Below the pieces are notes generated by a model, which was given only the letters and a program-made list of their open reading frames with translations, did no database searches and was not told the DNA's origin. 36,886 bases of DNA from Desulfosporosinus sp. Tol-M (GTDB lineage Bacteria; Bacillota; Desulfitobacteriia; Desulfitobacteriales; Desulfitobacteriaceae). The translations under genes were made by a program, and so were the position numbers. This document shows, one piece after another, positions 1 through 8,235 of the stretch; position 1 is the stretch's first letter, and every line of letters starts with the position of its first letter. The stretch lies in contig JQID01000049.1 of assembly GCA_000770645.1 (NCBI GenBank), positions 1-36,886 of the forward strand, given 5' to 3'.

Positions 1-14
1 GGCGGTATAAGCCC

Positions 15-51
15 AAAAAGTCGCTTAAACCAATAGCTTAGGCGACTTTTT
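15..51. terminator. Bidirectional intrinsic terminator-like hairpin
   Basis: A 10-bp perfect inverted repeat (15-24 with 42-51), A-rich on one flank and T-rich on the other, so it reads as a stem followed by a T-run on either strand. It lies downstream of the minus-strand MvhD-like gene and may also end a gene entering from outside the window. Confidence 0.55.
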
Positions 52-91
52 CTATATATAAGAAATAGCATTCAGATGACAAAAGACAGAT

Positions 92-130
92 TAGGGGGCG
101 TAATGAATTAAAGTATCATTACGCCCCCTA
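92..130. repeat. Perfect 15-bp inverted repeat downstream of the MvhD-like gene
   Basis: Positions 92-106 and 116-130 are perfect 15-base complements around a 9-base loop, with five consecutive G:C pairs near the base. It lies about 110 bp past the stop of the minus-strand gene at 240-1007. No strong T-run follows on either strand, so it could be a factor-independent 3' end, an mRNA-stabilising hairpin or a repeat. A terminator role is likely but unproven. Confidence 0.45.
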
Positions 131-239
131 AAATAGTCATCCCTTACTTTGCTTCAACTAACTTCTTTTTAGTCAATCAGCAAAAGTATTTCACTATGGG
201 AGGCAATAACTCCTCCAAAAGCTCGATTTCGCCTTCTCT

Positions 240-1007
240 TTACGCAAGAGCATAGCACTTCAGGCCTTCATCGTACCTGACTAATCCATGCCTGATTGAA
301 TTATTAAGGTGCCTTGATACATCAGATGGGGTCAGATCCAAAACCTTAGCAATCTCTCCGGTTACCAGGGGTCTTTCCCGCAAGAGTGCTATAATTTGAC
401 TGTCCGCCAATTTCTCGCCAACTGTTTCCTCAAATAACCTGTTGCCCTCGCCACTGCTGAAGAATTCACTATACTCTTCATCCGTTTTAAAACGCACGCG
501 CAGTCTCTCTATATCCACCAGTTTAATGTAGGGAACCAGTTTGGTTACTGCTTCGAGTTTGGACTTTAAGGTTTTTTCGTCCATTCCTTCGCTTTTGCCA
601 AGAGGTCCTAACCTCTCAATCTCCCTGCCGAATTCATTCATAATATTGGCGAAGCGGATTCCTTCACCGGCCGATACCCATTCAAGCCTTAATCTTTCGG
701 GGTTCATCCCTATGCGCTCCAGTATTTTTTTGCATATCGACACCATTCTTATGGCATCGTAATTTCCTTCCGTATTGTAATGGCAGTCACTAAGATGACA
801 ACCTCCGATAAACACCGCGTCTTGTCCATTGGAGAAGGCTCGGAGGATGTGTTCCATCTCCACTCTGCCGGAACACATCACCCTGATCAGCCTGATATAA
901 GGGGGATATTGAAAACGGGAAACACCGGCCAGGTCCGCTCCTCCGTAGCAACACCAATTGCATATTATACCTAAGATTCTTGGCTTAAACGCAAGTTCCG
1001 CACTCAT
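240..1007 (-). CDS. MvhD/FrhD-type hydrogenase iron-sulfur subunit with C-terminal winged-helix domain
   Basis: 255 aa. The first ~135 residues carry the MvhD signature: Cys pair at CNWCCYGGADLAG, then RVMCSGRVE, then GGCHLSDCHY. In methanogens MvhD holds a 2Fe-2S cluster and passes electrons from a hydrogenase or formate dehydrogenase to HdrA. The C-terminal ~60 residues (from about ADSQIIALLRERP) read as an ArsR-like winged helix with a recognition-helix pattern DLTPSDVSRHLNNS. It lies directly downstream of hdrA on the same strand, separated by a 186-bp repeat, so the two are probably co-transcribed. No hydrogenase, HdrB or HdrC gene is present nearby. Function as electron adaptor to HdrA is inferred from family and neighbour. 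Whether the C-terminal domain binds DNA is unknown. Confidence 0.85.
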   Translation of the reverse strand: MSAELAFKPRILGIICNWCCYGGADLAGVSRFQYPPYIRLIRVMCSGRVEMEHILRAFSNGQDAVFIGGCHLSDCHYNTEGNYDAIRMVSICKKILERIGMNPERLRLEWVSAGEGIRFANIMNEFGREIERLGPLGKSEGMDEKTLKSKLEAVTKLVPYIKLVDIERLRVRFKTDEEYSEFFSSGEGNRLFEETVGEKLADSQIIALLRERPLVTGEIAKVLDLTPSDVSRHLNNSIRHGLVRYDEGLKCYALA

Positions 1008-1038
1008 TCTATTCCACCGCCTTAATTAGTAATCCAGG

Positions 1039-1224
1039 TTTATCCAATCGTAAGACTCCCACTTCTACAAGTGGAAGAAGTACTCCTTATTCTGCTTCGG
1101 TGGGGGTAGACTCCGACTTCGCCGCTAAGAATTCCTTTTGGGACGTGCGGCTTCGGCGAAACCCTCCACTGGAAGCTTTAGTCACCGAAGACTCGATGTT
1201 CAACTTTAGTTGAACGAGTTCACT
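1039..1224 (-). mobile_element. 186-bp dispersed repeat, copy A (IS200/IS605-end-like, no transposase)
   Basis: This stretch is a near-identical inverted copy of 8051-8235; only a few mismatches and one extra base are visible by eye. In its own orientation (minus) it begins with a 7-bp hairpin, runs through several GC-rich self-complementary blocks, and ends with a hairpin equivalent to the 9-bp right hairpin of copy B but with one mismatch, then TCTTACGATTGG. Subterminal hairpins at both ends without terminal inverted repeats recall IS200/IS605 ends or TnpB-guide RNA regions. Its left edge lies 2 bp after the hdrA stop codon, so it separates hdrA from the MvhD-like gene inside their presumed transcript. 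There is no coding capacity. The family assignment is inference. Confidence 0.65.
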
Positions 1225-1226
1225 CA

Positions 1227-4200
1227 CTAGCTTACTGCAAAATCAGGAATCGCCGCGTCAATTTGACACATCAGTTCGTCGTGTGTATAGTGCTTGAGAG
1301 AAATAGCCCTGGTTGGGCACTTGGCGTTACAGAGACCGTCCCCCTTACAGAGAACAGAATTAACCACAGCCTTTCTGCCTCGCGGCGTATCATGAAACTT
1401 GATGGCCCCATAAGTGCACACAGCAATACAGGCCCCGCACGAAATACAGTTACTCTCATTCACCTCGCAAACAGAACCGGAGGCTATAACCGTATCATGG
1501 GAAAGGAGAGTTAAGGCCCGACCGGCAGCTCCATAAGCCTGGCTGATCGTTTCCGTTATATGCTTGGGATAGTGCGCTATCCCACACAGGTAAATGCCGT
1601 CTGTACTAAAGTCAACCGGTCTCAGTTTGACATGCGCTTCCTGGAAGAAACCATCCGGGCTCGTATTCACCTTGAATAACTTGGTAATTTCCTGACTTCC
1701 CGCCGACGGAATAACGGCGGCAGCTAAAGCCAGCGCGTCCGCATCTATCTCCAGCTTCTTACCTAAAACAGGATCGGCTACGGTAACCCTTAAGACATTC
1801 CGGCCATCCTCAGCAACTGCGGTAGCCACCTGCGGTCCATCCTGCGGCTCATAGCGGATGAACCTCACATTCTTACTTGCCGCTTCCCGGTAATAATCCT
1901 CTCTTAAGCCATACGTTCTGATATCCCTAAACAGAATGTAGATATCCATCTCGGGTTTTAGCTCTTTGAGTTTCAGGGCGTTCTTGATCGATTCGCTGCA
2001 ACAGATCCGGCTGCAGTAGTTTCTGTCTTCATTTCTGCAGCCTACGCATTGGATCATCACCAGACTCTGGGAGTTAAGCAGTCTTTCTTCTCCTTTAGCG
2101 ATTTGCTCTTCCAACTCCAGTTGGGTCATTACCCGCTCATCTTCTCCATAAAGATATTCGGTAGGCTGGTATACTTCAGCGCCTGTAGCGAGAATGGTTG
2201 CGCCATGTTCTATCTCGATGACCCTTCCTTCAGACTTCACCTTAGTTATAAAATTTCCTACAAAACCGCCGGTCTCTAAAATATCAGCATGAGTATAGAC
2301 ATGGATTAAAAGGTGCTGATAAACTTGACGGATGAGACCACGCAGATACTCTTGAACATTCAGTCCTTCCAAGGTGTAATGGATTCGGCGTGCTATTCCT
2401 CCCAGGTCTGGATTTTTTTCCACCAGGTAAACCTCATGTCCCTGCTCGGCCACGCTCAAAGCACTGGTCAGTCCGGCCAAGCCTCCTCCGACCACTAAAG
2501 CCGCTTTGTCAACGGGCAAATCAAATTCCTGCAAGGGTTCCAAACGTCTGGCGCGGGCTACCGCCATCCGGATAATATCTTGCGCCTTCTGGGTGGCATT
2601 CTCCTTTTCTTTGGAGTGGACCCAAGAGCAATGTTCTCGAATATTAGCCATGTCGTAGAAATATTGATTAATTCCCGCTTCCCGCAGTGTGTCCCGGAAT
2701 AGCGGCTCATGTGTCCTTGGGGTACAGGCAGCGACAACCACGCGATTGAGCCCTTTTTCCCGGATCGATCTTGACAGTTTCGCGGCTGCTTCCGTAGAAC
2801 AAATAAAGAGGCTCTCTTCAGAGTGAACAACATTAGGTAAAGTCAGCGCATATTGAACTGTTGAAGGTACATCGACTATTCTTCCGATATTCGCTCCACA
2901 ATGACAGACGTAGACACCCACCCTGGGCTCCTCTCCCGAGGTATCCCTTTCCGGCGGATATATCCTTGCTCTGGCCAGATTCCCCCGTCGGTAGTCAAGC
3001 AGTTGTCCACATTGGGAACCGGCCCCGCTGGCAGTCACAACCGACTCGGGGATATCTACTGGACCCTGAAAAGCGCCGCTGATGAAAATTCCCGGGCGAG
3101 AGGTCTCCATAGGATTACCGGGATTGGTTTTACAGAAGCCGTGAGCATTGAGCTCGATGCCGCAGACATTTGCCAAGCGCACCGCATCCGCAGGAGGATT
3201 CAAGCCGACGGATAATACCACCATCTCGAATTCTTCCTCTTTTACTCCATCCTCAAAAGTAGAATATCTGATCGTTACGTTCTTGCTTTCCGGGATCTCT
3301 TTGCCGATCGATACATAGCTTCTGATAAATCGAATCCCCGGAAGTTTCTCCGCCCTTTGGTAGAAGCGCTCAAAATCCTTGCCATAAGAACGGACATCGT
3401 TATGGAATATTGTACACTCGGCCCCATCGTCATGGTCCTTGGTCAAAATCACCTGTTTTTGGGTATACGTGCAACATACGCCTGAACAATAGCTGTTGGC
3501 GCCCTGGACTACCGATCTGGAACCGACGCAGTGAATCCAGGCTATTTTATGGGGATGTTTCTTGTTGGAAGCGCGCAGAATCTCCCCTTCGTATGGCCCG
3601 GTGGCACATAACAGCCGTTCATAGTCCAGACTGGTTACCACATTCTCAAACTTTCCATAGCCATAGTCGTTCATCAACTTAGGATCAAAGGGCTCAAAGC
3701 CCGGCGCCAGAATGACCGCCCCAACTTTTATTTCTACTTTCTCCGCCGTTTGATTTAAATCTATGGCGTCAGACTGACAAACTGCTTGGCAAATAGTACA
3801 TTTCTTATCTTTAAGGTAAAGGCAGCTTTCATCTATATAAGTTACCAGGGGGATTGCTTGAGCAAAGTATATATGGATGGCTTTATTGGACGAGATTCCT
3901 TGATTAAATTGATCCGGGTACGTGGCCGGGCAGTATTCGACACAGGAAGTACAACCTGTACATTTGCTCTCGTCAACATATCTGGGCTTTTTAATCAGGG
4001 TTACCTTGAAGTTGCCCGCTTCTCCTTCGACACTGTCAACTTCAGTATAGGTCATGATCTCTATATTGGGATGCCTGTTACATTCCGAAAACTTAGGTGA
4101 TTCTATGCACATGGAGCAGTCATTAGTGGGAAATGTCTTGTCAAGCTGGGACATTTTGCCGCCAATGGTCGGTGATTTCTCAACCATGTAGACCTTAAAA

Positions 4201-4331
4201 CCGGCAGTAGCCAGATCCAGAGAGGCTTGAATACCACTGATCCCTCCGCCGATAACCATTACGTCTCCAAAATTACTGCCAGCAAGACTACTAACAAGCT
4301 GTTCTTCAATTCTTTCTAGTTCTTTTTCCAT
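1227..4331 (-). CDS. hdrA: HdrA-like protein, two flavin modules with several Fe-S motifs
   Basis: 1034 aa, longer than the ~650 aa of a single-module HdrA. Visible in order: FAD-binding VMVIGGGISG at ~24; HdrA cysteines CSMCIESPKFSEC at ~72; ferredoxin motif CTGCTSCVEYCP at ~125 and a further CTICQAVC; a second module opening with VCHCGANIGRI at ~470; a second FAD motif ALVVGGGLAG at ~610; and two C-terminal 4Fe-4S motifs, CISCGACIAVC and CKGDGLCNAKC, from ~960. HdrA proteins split electron pairs by flavin-based bifurcation or pass them between ferredoxin and other carriers in the cytosol. The adjacent MvhD-like gene supports a HdrA-MvhD electron-transfer unit. HdrB/HdrC are not in the window, so the physiological donor and acceptor cannot be named. 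Confidence 0.9.
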   Translation of the reverse strand: MEKELERIEEQLVSSLAGSNFGDVMVIGGGISGIQASLDLATAGFKVYMVEKSPTIGGKMSQLDKTFPTNDCSMCIESPKFSECNRHPNIEIMTYTEVDSVEGEAGNFKVTLIKKPRYVDESKCTGCTSCVEYCPATYPDQFNQGISSNKAIHIYFAQAIPLVTYIDESCLYLKDKKCTICQAVCQSDAIDLNQTAEKVEIKVGAVILAPGFEPFDPKLMNDYGYGKFENVVTSLDYERLLCATGPYEGEILRASNKKHPHKIAWIHCVGSRSVVQGANSYCSGVCCTYTQKQVILTKDHDDGAECTIFHNDVRSYGKDFERFYQRAEKLPGIRFIRSYVSIGKEIPESKNVTIRYSTFEDGVKEEEFEMVVLSVGLNPPADAVRLANVCGIELNAHGFCKTNPGNPMETSRPGIFISGAFQGPVDIPESVVTASGAGSQCGQLLDYRRGNLARARIYPPERDTSGEEPRVGVYVCHCGANIGRIVDVPSTVQYALTLPNVVHSEESLFICSTEAAAKLSRSIREKGLNRVVVAACTPRTHEPLFRDTLREAGINQYFYDMANIREHCSWVHSKEKENATQKAQDIIRMAVARARRLEPLQEFDLPVDKAALVVGGGLAGLTSALSVAEQGHEVYLVEKNPDLGGIARRIHYTLEGLNVQEYLRGLIRQVYQHLLIHVYTHADILETGGFVGNFITKVKSEGRVIEIEHGATILATGAEVYQPTEYLYGEDERVMTQLELEEQIAKGEERLLNSQSLVMIQCVGCRNEDRNYCSRICCSESIKNALKLKELKPEMDIYILFRDIRTYGLREDYYREAASKNVRFIRYEPQDGPQVATAVAEDGRNVLRVTVADPVLGKKLEIDADALALAAAVIPSAGSQEITKLFKVNTSPDGFFQEAHVKLRPVDFSTDGIYLCGIAHYPKHITETISQAYGAAGRALTLLSHDTVIASGSVCEVNESNCISCGACIAVCTYGAIKFHDTPRGRKAVVNSVLCKGDGLCNAKCPTRAISLKHYTHDELMCQIDAAIPDFAVS

Positions 4332-4471
4332 TTCTCTCCGCCCTCATCAAGTTTTATGTGCCCGTACTGTTTAGGTTCGGTCGGATCATTTTCACAAGCA
4401 TTTTGCACACATATTTCTTCATAAGCCTCCTGTTTCTTTAATTTCATCACGAATAGCTTATCATTACACAT
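4316..4471 (-). CDS. Possible 51-aa leader ORF overlapping the hdrA start
   Basis: An open frame begins ATG at 4471 (MCNDKLFVMKLKKQEAYEE...) and ends 16 bases inside hdrA in another frame. It contains two cysteines in a CVQNAC arrangement and a hydrophilic, coding-like tail. There is no convincing ribosome-binding site before the ATG, and no family is recognised. It might be a translationally coupled small protein, a remnant of an upstream redox gene, or chance. Confidence 0.2.
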   Translation of the reverse strand: MCNDKLFVMKLKKQEAYEEICVQNACENDPTEPKQYGHIKLDEGGEKWKKN

Positions 4472-4616
4472 AACTGTATTATAATGAGACTCAATGCAAT
4501 TACCATGCCATACTTACCATTATCATAATCTGCTTCCTTTAACTGTCGAAAATTACTCCTCATCGGTAAAAATCTCATATAATATTTAACTCTTTATTGA
4601 CTTGGTAGATTTTGAA

Positions 4617-4656
4617 ACGACAAATACCACTGCAAACTTGCAGTGGTATTTGTCGT
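4617..4656. repeat. 19-bp perfect palindromic hairpin
   Basis: Bases 4617-4635 and 4638-4656 are perfect complements with two bases between. The stem contains the core CCACTGC/GCAGTGG. No T-run follows on either strand, so it is not a typical terminator. It lies ~290 bp upstream of hdrA in a non-coding gap. It could be an operator, a recombination remnant or a short mobile palindrome. Confidence 0.5.
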
Positions 4657-4702
4657 TATAGGCAATAAGGCTGTTATAAGCCTTGTTATAAGCAAAGTTT
4701 TA

Positions 4703-4884
4703 CTAAGTCGATGTCGCATCAGGATAATGCAATATCGACTTATCCTGGGGACCGACAATTACGTCCGAGCCGCCTGCAGTTTCGCCTGTACACCTCACAG
4801 TTCTCGATTTAATATATAGGCCTCTTCTTCTGCGTCATAAACGAGAACTTCATCCAAAATGTACTCACTCTTTGTGTTAGCTGT
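4703..4884 (-). pseudogene. Possible decayed coding fragment, unknown family
   Basis: On the minus strand a coding-like stretch reads EYILDEVLVYDAEEEAYILN then stops (4797-4795). An overlapping frame continues as GETAGGSDVIVGPQDKSIL to a stop at 4703. The acidic, residue-balanced composition looks more like a frameshifted gene than random sequence, but there is no start with a ribosome-binding site and no secure family. The rest of 4657-5050 shows only three short GTTATA repeats (4655-4690) and AT-rich sequence. Confidence 0.2.
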
Positions 4885-5050
4885 TTATTGCATAATGAAA
4901 TAGGACAAAGTTGCAAAAGAAATTCCCCACTTTGGCAATAGTAAATTCCTCTATACTTATTTGGTCTGCATGGGCATAGTTCCCAGTCGTATATCTGTCA
5001 TTAAACACCTTGAAAAATAGAGTAGTGCCATTATATAATTAGTACATAAT

Positions 5051-5082
5051 ACAATTTTATAATATAAAGATTATAAAATTGT
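5051..5082. repeat. 13-bp AT-rich inverted repeat upstream of the 154-aa gene
   Basis: Positions 5051-5063 and 5070-5082 are perfect complements around a 6-base loop, all but the outer pair A:T. It ends about 50 bp before the TTG start at 5131, which suits an operator or cruciform near the promoter. There is no GC stem or T-run, so it is not a terminator. Confidence 0.35.
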
Positions 5083-5130
5083 CCGACTACAGCGAATTTC
5101 ATGCGTTCTAGACTTGAAGGGGGGACCTAA

Positions 5131-5595
5131 TTGAATTACCAACTATTGAAGAGTGCTTCACAAGAGATTAGGGATGACTATTTAAGACAAGAACTCGGAA
5201 TGGAAAAGTGTGAGGTATTAGACAAGTATCGACTAAGAAGTAACGTTGCCCTTTACTGGGAAAGGCGCCATGAGCACCAACCCACACAGGAATTTTTCAG
5301 TCAAAAATTCGCCAGAAAAGCATCGCCATTAGGAATGATTTTTTACATTTATAAACTTTGTTATGCTAAAGTTAAGTATTTTGAACAAAACTGGGACAAT
5401 TTTGCTCCGTGTGTCTATAATTGGCAAAGCGGATTATTTGAGGAGACAAGACTGTCGAATATGGAATTTATTAAACATTTAAGGACGGGCAGCATTCTTG
5501 ATTTGAGATATCTGGCAACAATTAATAAATATGAAGATTTTCTGAGGCTATGTAATAACTTTGATGAACAACAACCAACAAATGGCTTTTTCTAA
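5131..5595 (+). CDS. Hypothetical protein, 154 aa
   Basis: Starts at TTG 5131 behind a strong ribosome-binding site (AAGGGGGG at 5117-5124). The protein is soluble with no signal peptide or membrane segment. It is rich in aromatic and charged residues (for example ALYWERRHEHQPTQEFF and FEQNWDNFAPCVYNWQ). No family is recognised. It ends 28 bp before gltX on the same strand, so it is probably co-transcribed with it. The codon pattern and the strong ribosome-binding site make it a credible gene. Confidence 0.7.
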   Translation: MNYQLLKSASQEIRDDYLRQELGMEKCEVLDKYRLRSNVALYWERRHEHQPTQEFFSQKFARKASPLGMIFYIYKLCYAKVKYFEQNWDNFAPCVYNWQSGLFEETRLSNMEFIKHLRTGSILDLRYLATINKYEDFLRLCNNFDEQQPTNGFF

Positions 5596-5623
5596 AGTCA
5601 AATAACACTTGGGAGAGTAATAC

Positions 5624-7105
5624 ATGGAAAAGGTCAGAGTTAGATTTGCTCCGAGTCCTACGGGTTATTTGCATATCGGGGGAGCAAGGACGGCATTGTT
5701 CAACTGGTTGTTTGCAAAAAAACACAACGGAAAATTTATTCTTCGCATTGAGGATACTGACACAGAAAGACTAAAAGAAGATTCCGTAGGTCAGATTCTT
5801 AGCAGCCTAAAATGGTTAGGGATAGACTGGGATGAAGGACCAGAAAAAGGCGGTGATTTTGGCCCCTATTTCCAATCTCAACGACAAAGAATTTACACTA
5901 AGGCAGCCCAAACGTTAATCCAAGAAAACAAGGCCTACCATTGTTTTTGTAGCATGGAAGAGATAGAGGAAGAACGTCAAAAACAACTGCAAGCGGGTAC
6001 ACCCTTTCGTTATAATAGAAAATGCCGAAACTTATCTTCTGAGGAAGTCCGTAACCGATTGAAGCAGGGCCTCTCCTCGGTGATTCGGCTTAAAGTACAG
6101 GACACAGGTCAAGTTCTCGTCGAGGATATTATTAGAGGAACAGTAAACTTTAAATTGGAACAATTGGATGATTTTATTATTATGAAATCGAATGGTTCAC
6201 CTGCCTATAATTTTGCTTGTGTGGTCGATGACAATGCTATGCAAATTAGTCATGTTATTCGGGCTGAGGAGCATTTATCCAATACTCCCAAACAGTGTCT
6301 TATATATCGCGCCTTGGGATACGAGACACCCTTATTTGCTCACTTATCCATGATATTAGCACCAGACCGTAGCAAGTTGAGCAAAAGGCACGGTGCAACT
6401 GCAGTTGGAGAATTCCAGAAGATGGGTTGCCTACCCGAAGCTCTGGTTAATTATTTAACACTTCTTGGATGGTCCCCACCTGAGGCGCAGAGCGAACTGA
6501 TTACTCCAGATCAAACTATTCCTTCCTTTTCGCTCGAAAGAGTTTCGAAAACCGCTGCAGTATATGACGTTCAAAAATTAATTTGGCTTAACGGACAATA
6601 TATGACCACCTATGATTTAGATAGTCTGACACGACGAGCAATACCTTTTTTCATTCAGGTGGGTTTGATCAGCAATTCAGAAGCAGAAGAAAAACAAGCG
6701 TACATTCGTGGTGTCGTAAGTGTCGTCAAGGAAAGAGTAAGAACCTTGGTAGAACTGGCTGAAGCGAGTCGATACTTTTTTCAGGAAATTGTTAGCTATG
6801 ATGAAAAAGGTCTGGAAAAATACTTTCTTAAACAAGACGGCGTGGAATTATTGCTCTCAAAAGGTAGCGAATGGCTTAACACTCTAGACCATTTTGATAA
6901 AGAAAGTATTGAAAGTGCATATCGCCAGTTAATGGATGAACTCAAGATTAAAGGCGGTATTATTATTCACCCTATGAGATTGGCGTTAACCGGTCGTACC
7001 GCTAGTCCGGGTCTCTTTGAGGTGATGGCTATATTAGGAAAAAGGAAATGCATAGAACGTTTAGATAAGGCTATTGACTTTATTCAAAAAAAGTTTGACA
7101 AATAA
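5624..7105 (+). CDS. gltX: Glutamyl-tRNA synthetase
   Basis: 493 aa, normal for bacterial GluRS. The class I HIGH motif appears as YLHIGGARTALFN near residue 17, and the KMSKS loop as SKLSKRHG in the middle. A zinc-type CFC...Y...C pattern follows YHCFC at about residue 105. The C-terminal helical anticodon-binding region is complete. The enzyme charges tRNA-Glu (and often tRNA-Gln, later amidated by GatCAB) in the cytosol. Start ATG 5624 follows GGGAGAG at suitable spacing. A tRNA-Glu gene sits 83 bp downstream on the same strand, so enzyme and substrate RNA are neighbours. Confidence 0.97.
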   Translation: MEKVRVRFAPSPTGYLHIGGARTALFNWLFAKKHNGKFILRIEDTDTERLKEDSVGQILSSLKWLGIDWDEGPEKGGDFGPYFQSQRQRIYTKAAQTLIQENKAYHCFCSMEEIEEERQKQLQAGTPFRYNRKCRNLSSEEVRNRLKQGLSSVIRLKVQDTGQVLVEDIIRGTVNFKLEQLDDFIIMKSNGSPAYNFACVVDDNAMQISHVIRAEEHLSNTPKQCLIYRALGYETPLFAHLSMILAPDRSKLSKRHGATAVGEFQKMGCLPEALVNYLTLLGWSPPEAQSELITPDQTIPSFSLERVSKTAAVYDVQKLIWLNGQYMTTYDLDSLTRRAIPFFIQVGLISNSEAEEKQAYIRGVVSVVKERVRTLVELAEASRYFFQEIVSYDEKGLEKYFLKQDGVELLLSKGSEWLNTLDHFDKESIESAYRQLMDELKIKGGIIIHPMRLALTGRTASPGLFEVMAILGKRKCIERLDKAIDFIQKKFDK

Positions 7106-7188
7106 CTAGCTTATGAGTTCCAAAACAACTATAATAATAAACATAAGCTAAAGTAAATGATAAGAGATATTACTTTAGTGATGATCAA

Positions 7189-7263
7189 GGCCCCATGGTC
7201 AAGCGGCTAAGACATCGCCTTCTCACGGCGGAAACAGGGGTTCGATTCCCCTTGGGGCTACCA
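7189..7263 (+). tRNA. tRNA-Glu (anticodon CTC), CCA encoded
   Basis: A full cloverleaf can be drawn: acceptor 7189-7195 with 7253-7259, anticodon stem TCGCC/GGCGG at 7215-7219 and 7227-7231, seven-base loop TTCTCAC with anticodon CTC at 7222-7224, T-arm with TTCGATT loop, discriminator A and genomic CCA to 7263. It reads GAG codons. It lies between gltX and the HesB-like gene. Confidence 0.95.
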
Positions 7264-7338
7264 AAAGTTTATTAAGATCACTAATTTAAGGGTTAATAGA
7301 AATAACGGTTGGTGATTTAACAAAGGAGTGACAATAGA

Positions 7339-7677
7339 ATGGTAAAAATTACAGAATTCGCAGCCCAAAAGGTTAAAGATGTGCTAAAAGCCCAGAATAA
7401 AGAAAATGCACTTCTTCGTCTCTATCTTGCAGGAGTCGGTTGTGGCGGACCGAATTTCGGGATGACTCTGGATGAGTCAAAAACAGAGGATGATATTCTT
7501 GATGAAGAATATGGTGTTTCAATGATCATCGATAAAAAATTGTCAACTTACTTAGAAGGAGCAATCGTTGACTATATTGAGTCAAATAATGGTGGAGGTT
7601 TTGAAATACGTACGGCAAAGACAGATAATGGCGATGGCTGTGGCGGGGGCTGTGGGGGTTGCGGCGGGAGTTGCTGA
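7339..7677 (+). CDS. HesB/IscA-like iron-sulfur protein with Cys/Gly-rich tail
   Basis: 112 aa. The A-type carrier fold is recognisable from MVKITEFAAQKVKDVL, the GVGCGGPNFGMTLDE segment and the IIDKKLSTYLEGAIVDYI strand region. The C terminus is a GDGCGGGCGGCGGSC tail with four cysteines, which could bind a cluster or metal. A-type proteins deliver or store Fe-S clusters in the cytosol. An AAAGGAGTG ribosome-binding site precedes ATG 7339, and a clear terminator follows at 7689-7715. This looks like a single-gene unit after the tRNA. Confidence 0.85.
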   Translation: MVKITEFAAQKVKDVLKAQNKENALLRLYLAGVGCGGPNFGMTLDESKTEDDILDEEYGVSMIIDKKLSTYLEGAIVDYIESNNGGGFEIRTAKTDNGDGCGGGCGGCGGSC

Positions 7678-7688
7678 TATTGAAGGGG

Positions 7689-7715
7689 AAAGAGAGCTCG
7701 ATTCGGGCTCTCTTT
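7689..7715 (+). terminator. Intrinsic terminator after the HesB-like gene
   Basis: A 9-bp stem (7689-7697 with 7707-7715, AAAGAGAGC/GCTCTCTTT) lies 12 bp after the stop codon. It ends in a T-run and is flanked by As, so it could work on both strands. Confidence 0.8.
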
Positions 7716-8050
7716 AATAATAGAACTGTTGTACCGAGGTCATGAGTGGCTGCAAATAATATAGAACGTGGATGATAAAAGAAAGGACAACATCCGTTAC
7801 GTTATCTCTGTCAAATGGTCTCTTTTCCGATATTAATGAAGTGTTTATTTGGTTGTTATCCAGACCTATCAAGCGTACCACGCAGGTTGTTCTCCGAGAA
7901 TTACACTTGGGGAACCAGGCAAGGTGAACAAGGGAAGGTTGGAGAACCGAAGTGTCTATGCAGAAAGGCACCAGATCAAGAAGATAGATCGCTCAACCGA
8001 TAAAAACAGAATATAAATGACTTGCAAAAGGTTATGCATAAATAGTGTAT
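7716..8050. other. Non-coding gap, no feature recognised
   Basis: 335 bp between the HesB terminator and repeat copy B. A short open frame from 7815 (MVSFPILMKC...) and an overlapping frame rich in Lys/Arg/Glu are present, but neither has a ribosome-binding site or a recognised family. It may be relic sequence of a mobile element. Confidence 0.4.
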
Positions 8051-8235
8051 AGTGAACTCGTTCAACTAAAGTTGAACATCGAGTCTTCGGTGACGAAAGC
8101 CTCCAGTGGAGGGTTTCGCCGAAGCCGCACGTTCCAAAAGGAATTCTTAGCGGCGAAGTCGGAGTCTACCCCCACCGAAGCAGAATAAGGTGTACCTCTC
8201 CCACTTGTAGAAGTGGGAGTCTTACGATTGGATAA
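8051..8235 (+). mobile_element. 185-bp dispersed repeat, copy B (IS200/IS605-end-like, no transposase)
   Basis: The inverted partner of 1039-1224. Left hairpin: GTTCAAC/GTTGAAC at 8060-8077 with TAAA loop. Right hairpin: CTCCCACTT/AAGTGGGAG at 8198-8219 with GTAG loop, followed by TCTTACGATTGG. Between them are further complementary blocks (for example CCTCCAGTGGAGG). The shared sequence starts at AGTGAACTCG and ends near GATTGGATAAA. It looks like a non-autonomous element or conserved structured RNA. Relation to IS200/IS605 ends is an inference from hairpin placement. Confidence 0.65.

Noticed and set aside
7815..8003. 62-codon open frame with Lys/Arg-rich C terminus, faintly like a relic of a mobile-element ORF
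   Set aside because: No ribosome-binding site, no recognisable domain, and neighbouring frames are equally open. I could not match it to any intron or transposase family.
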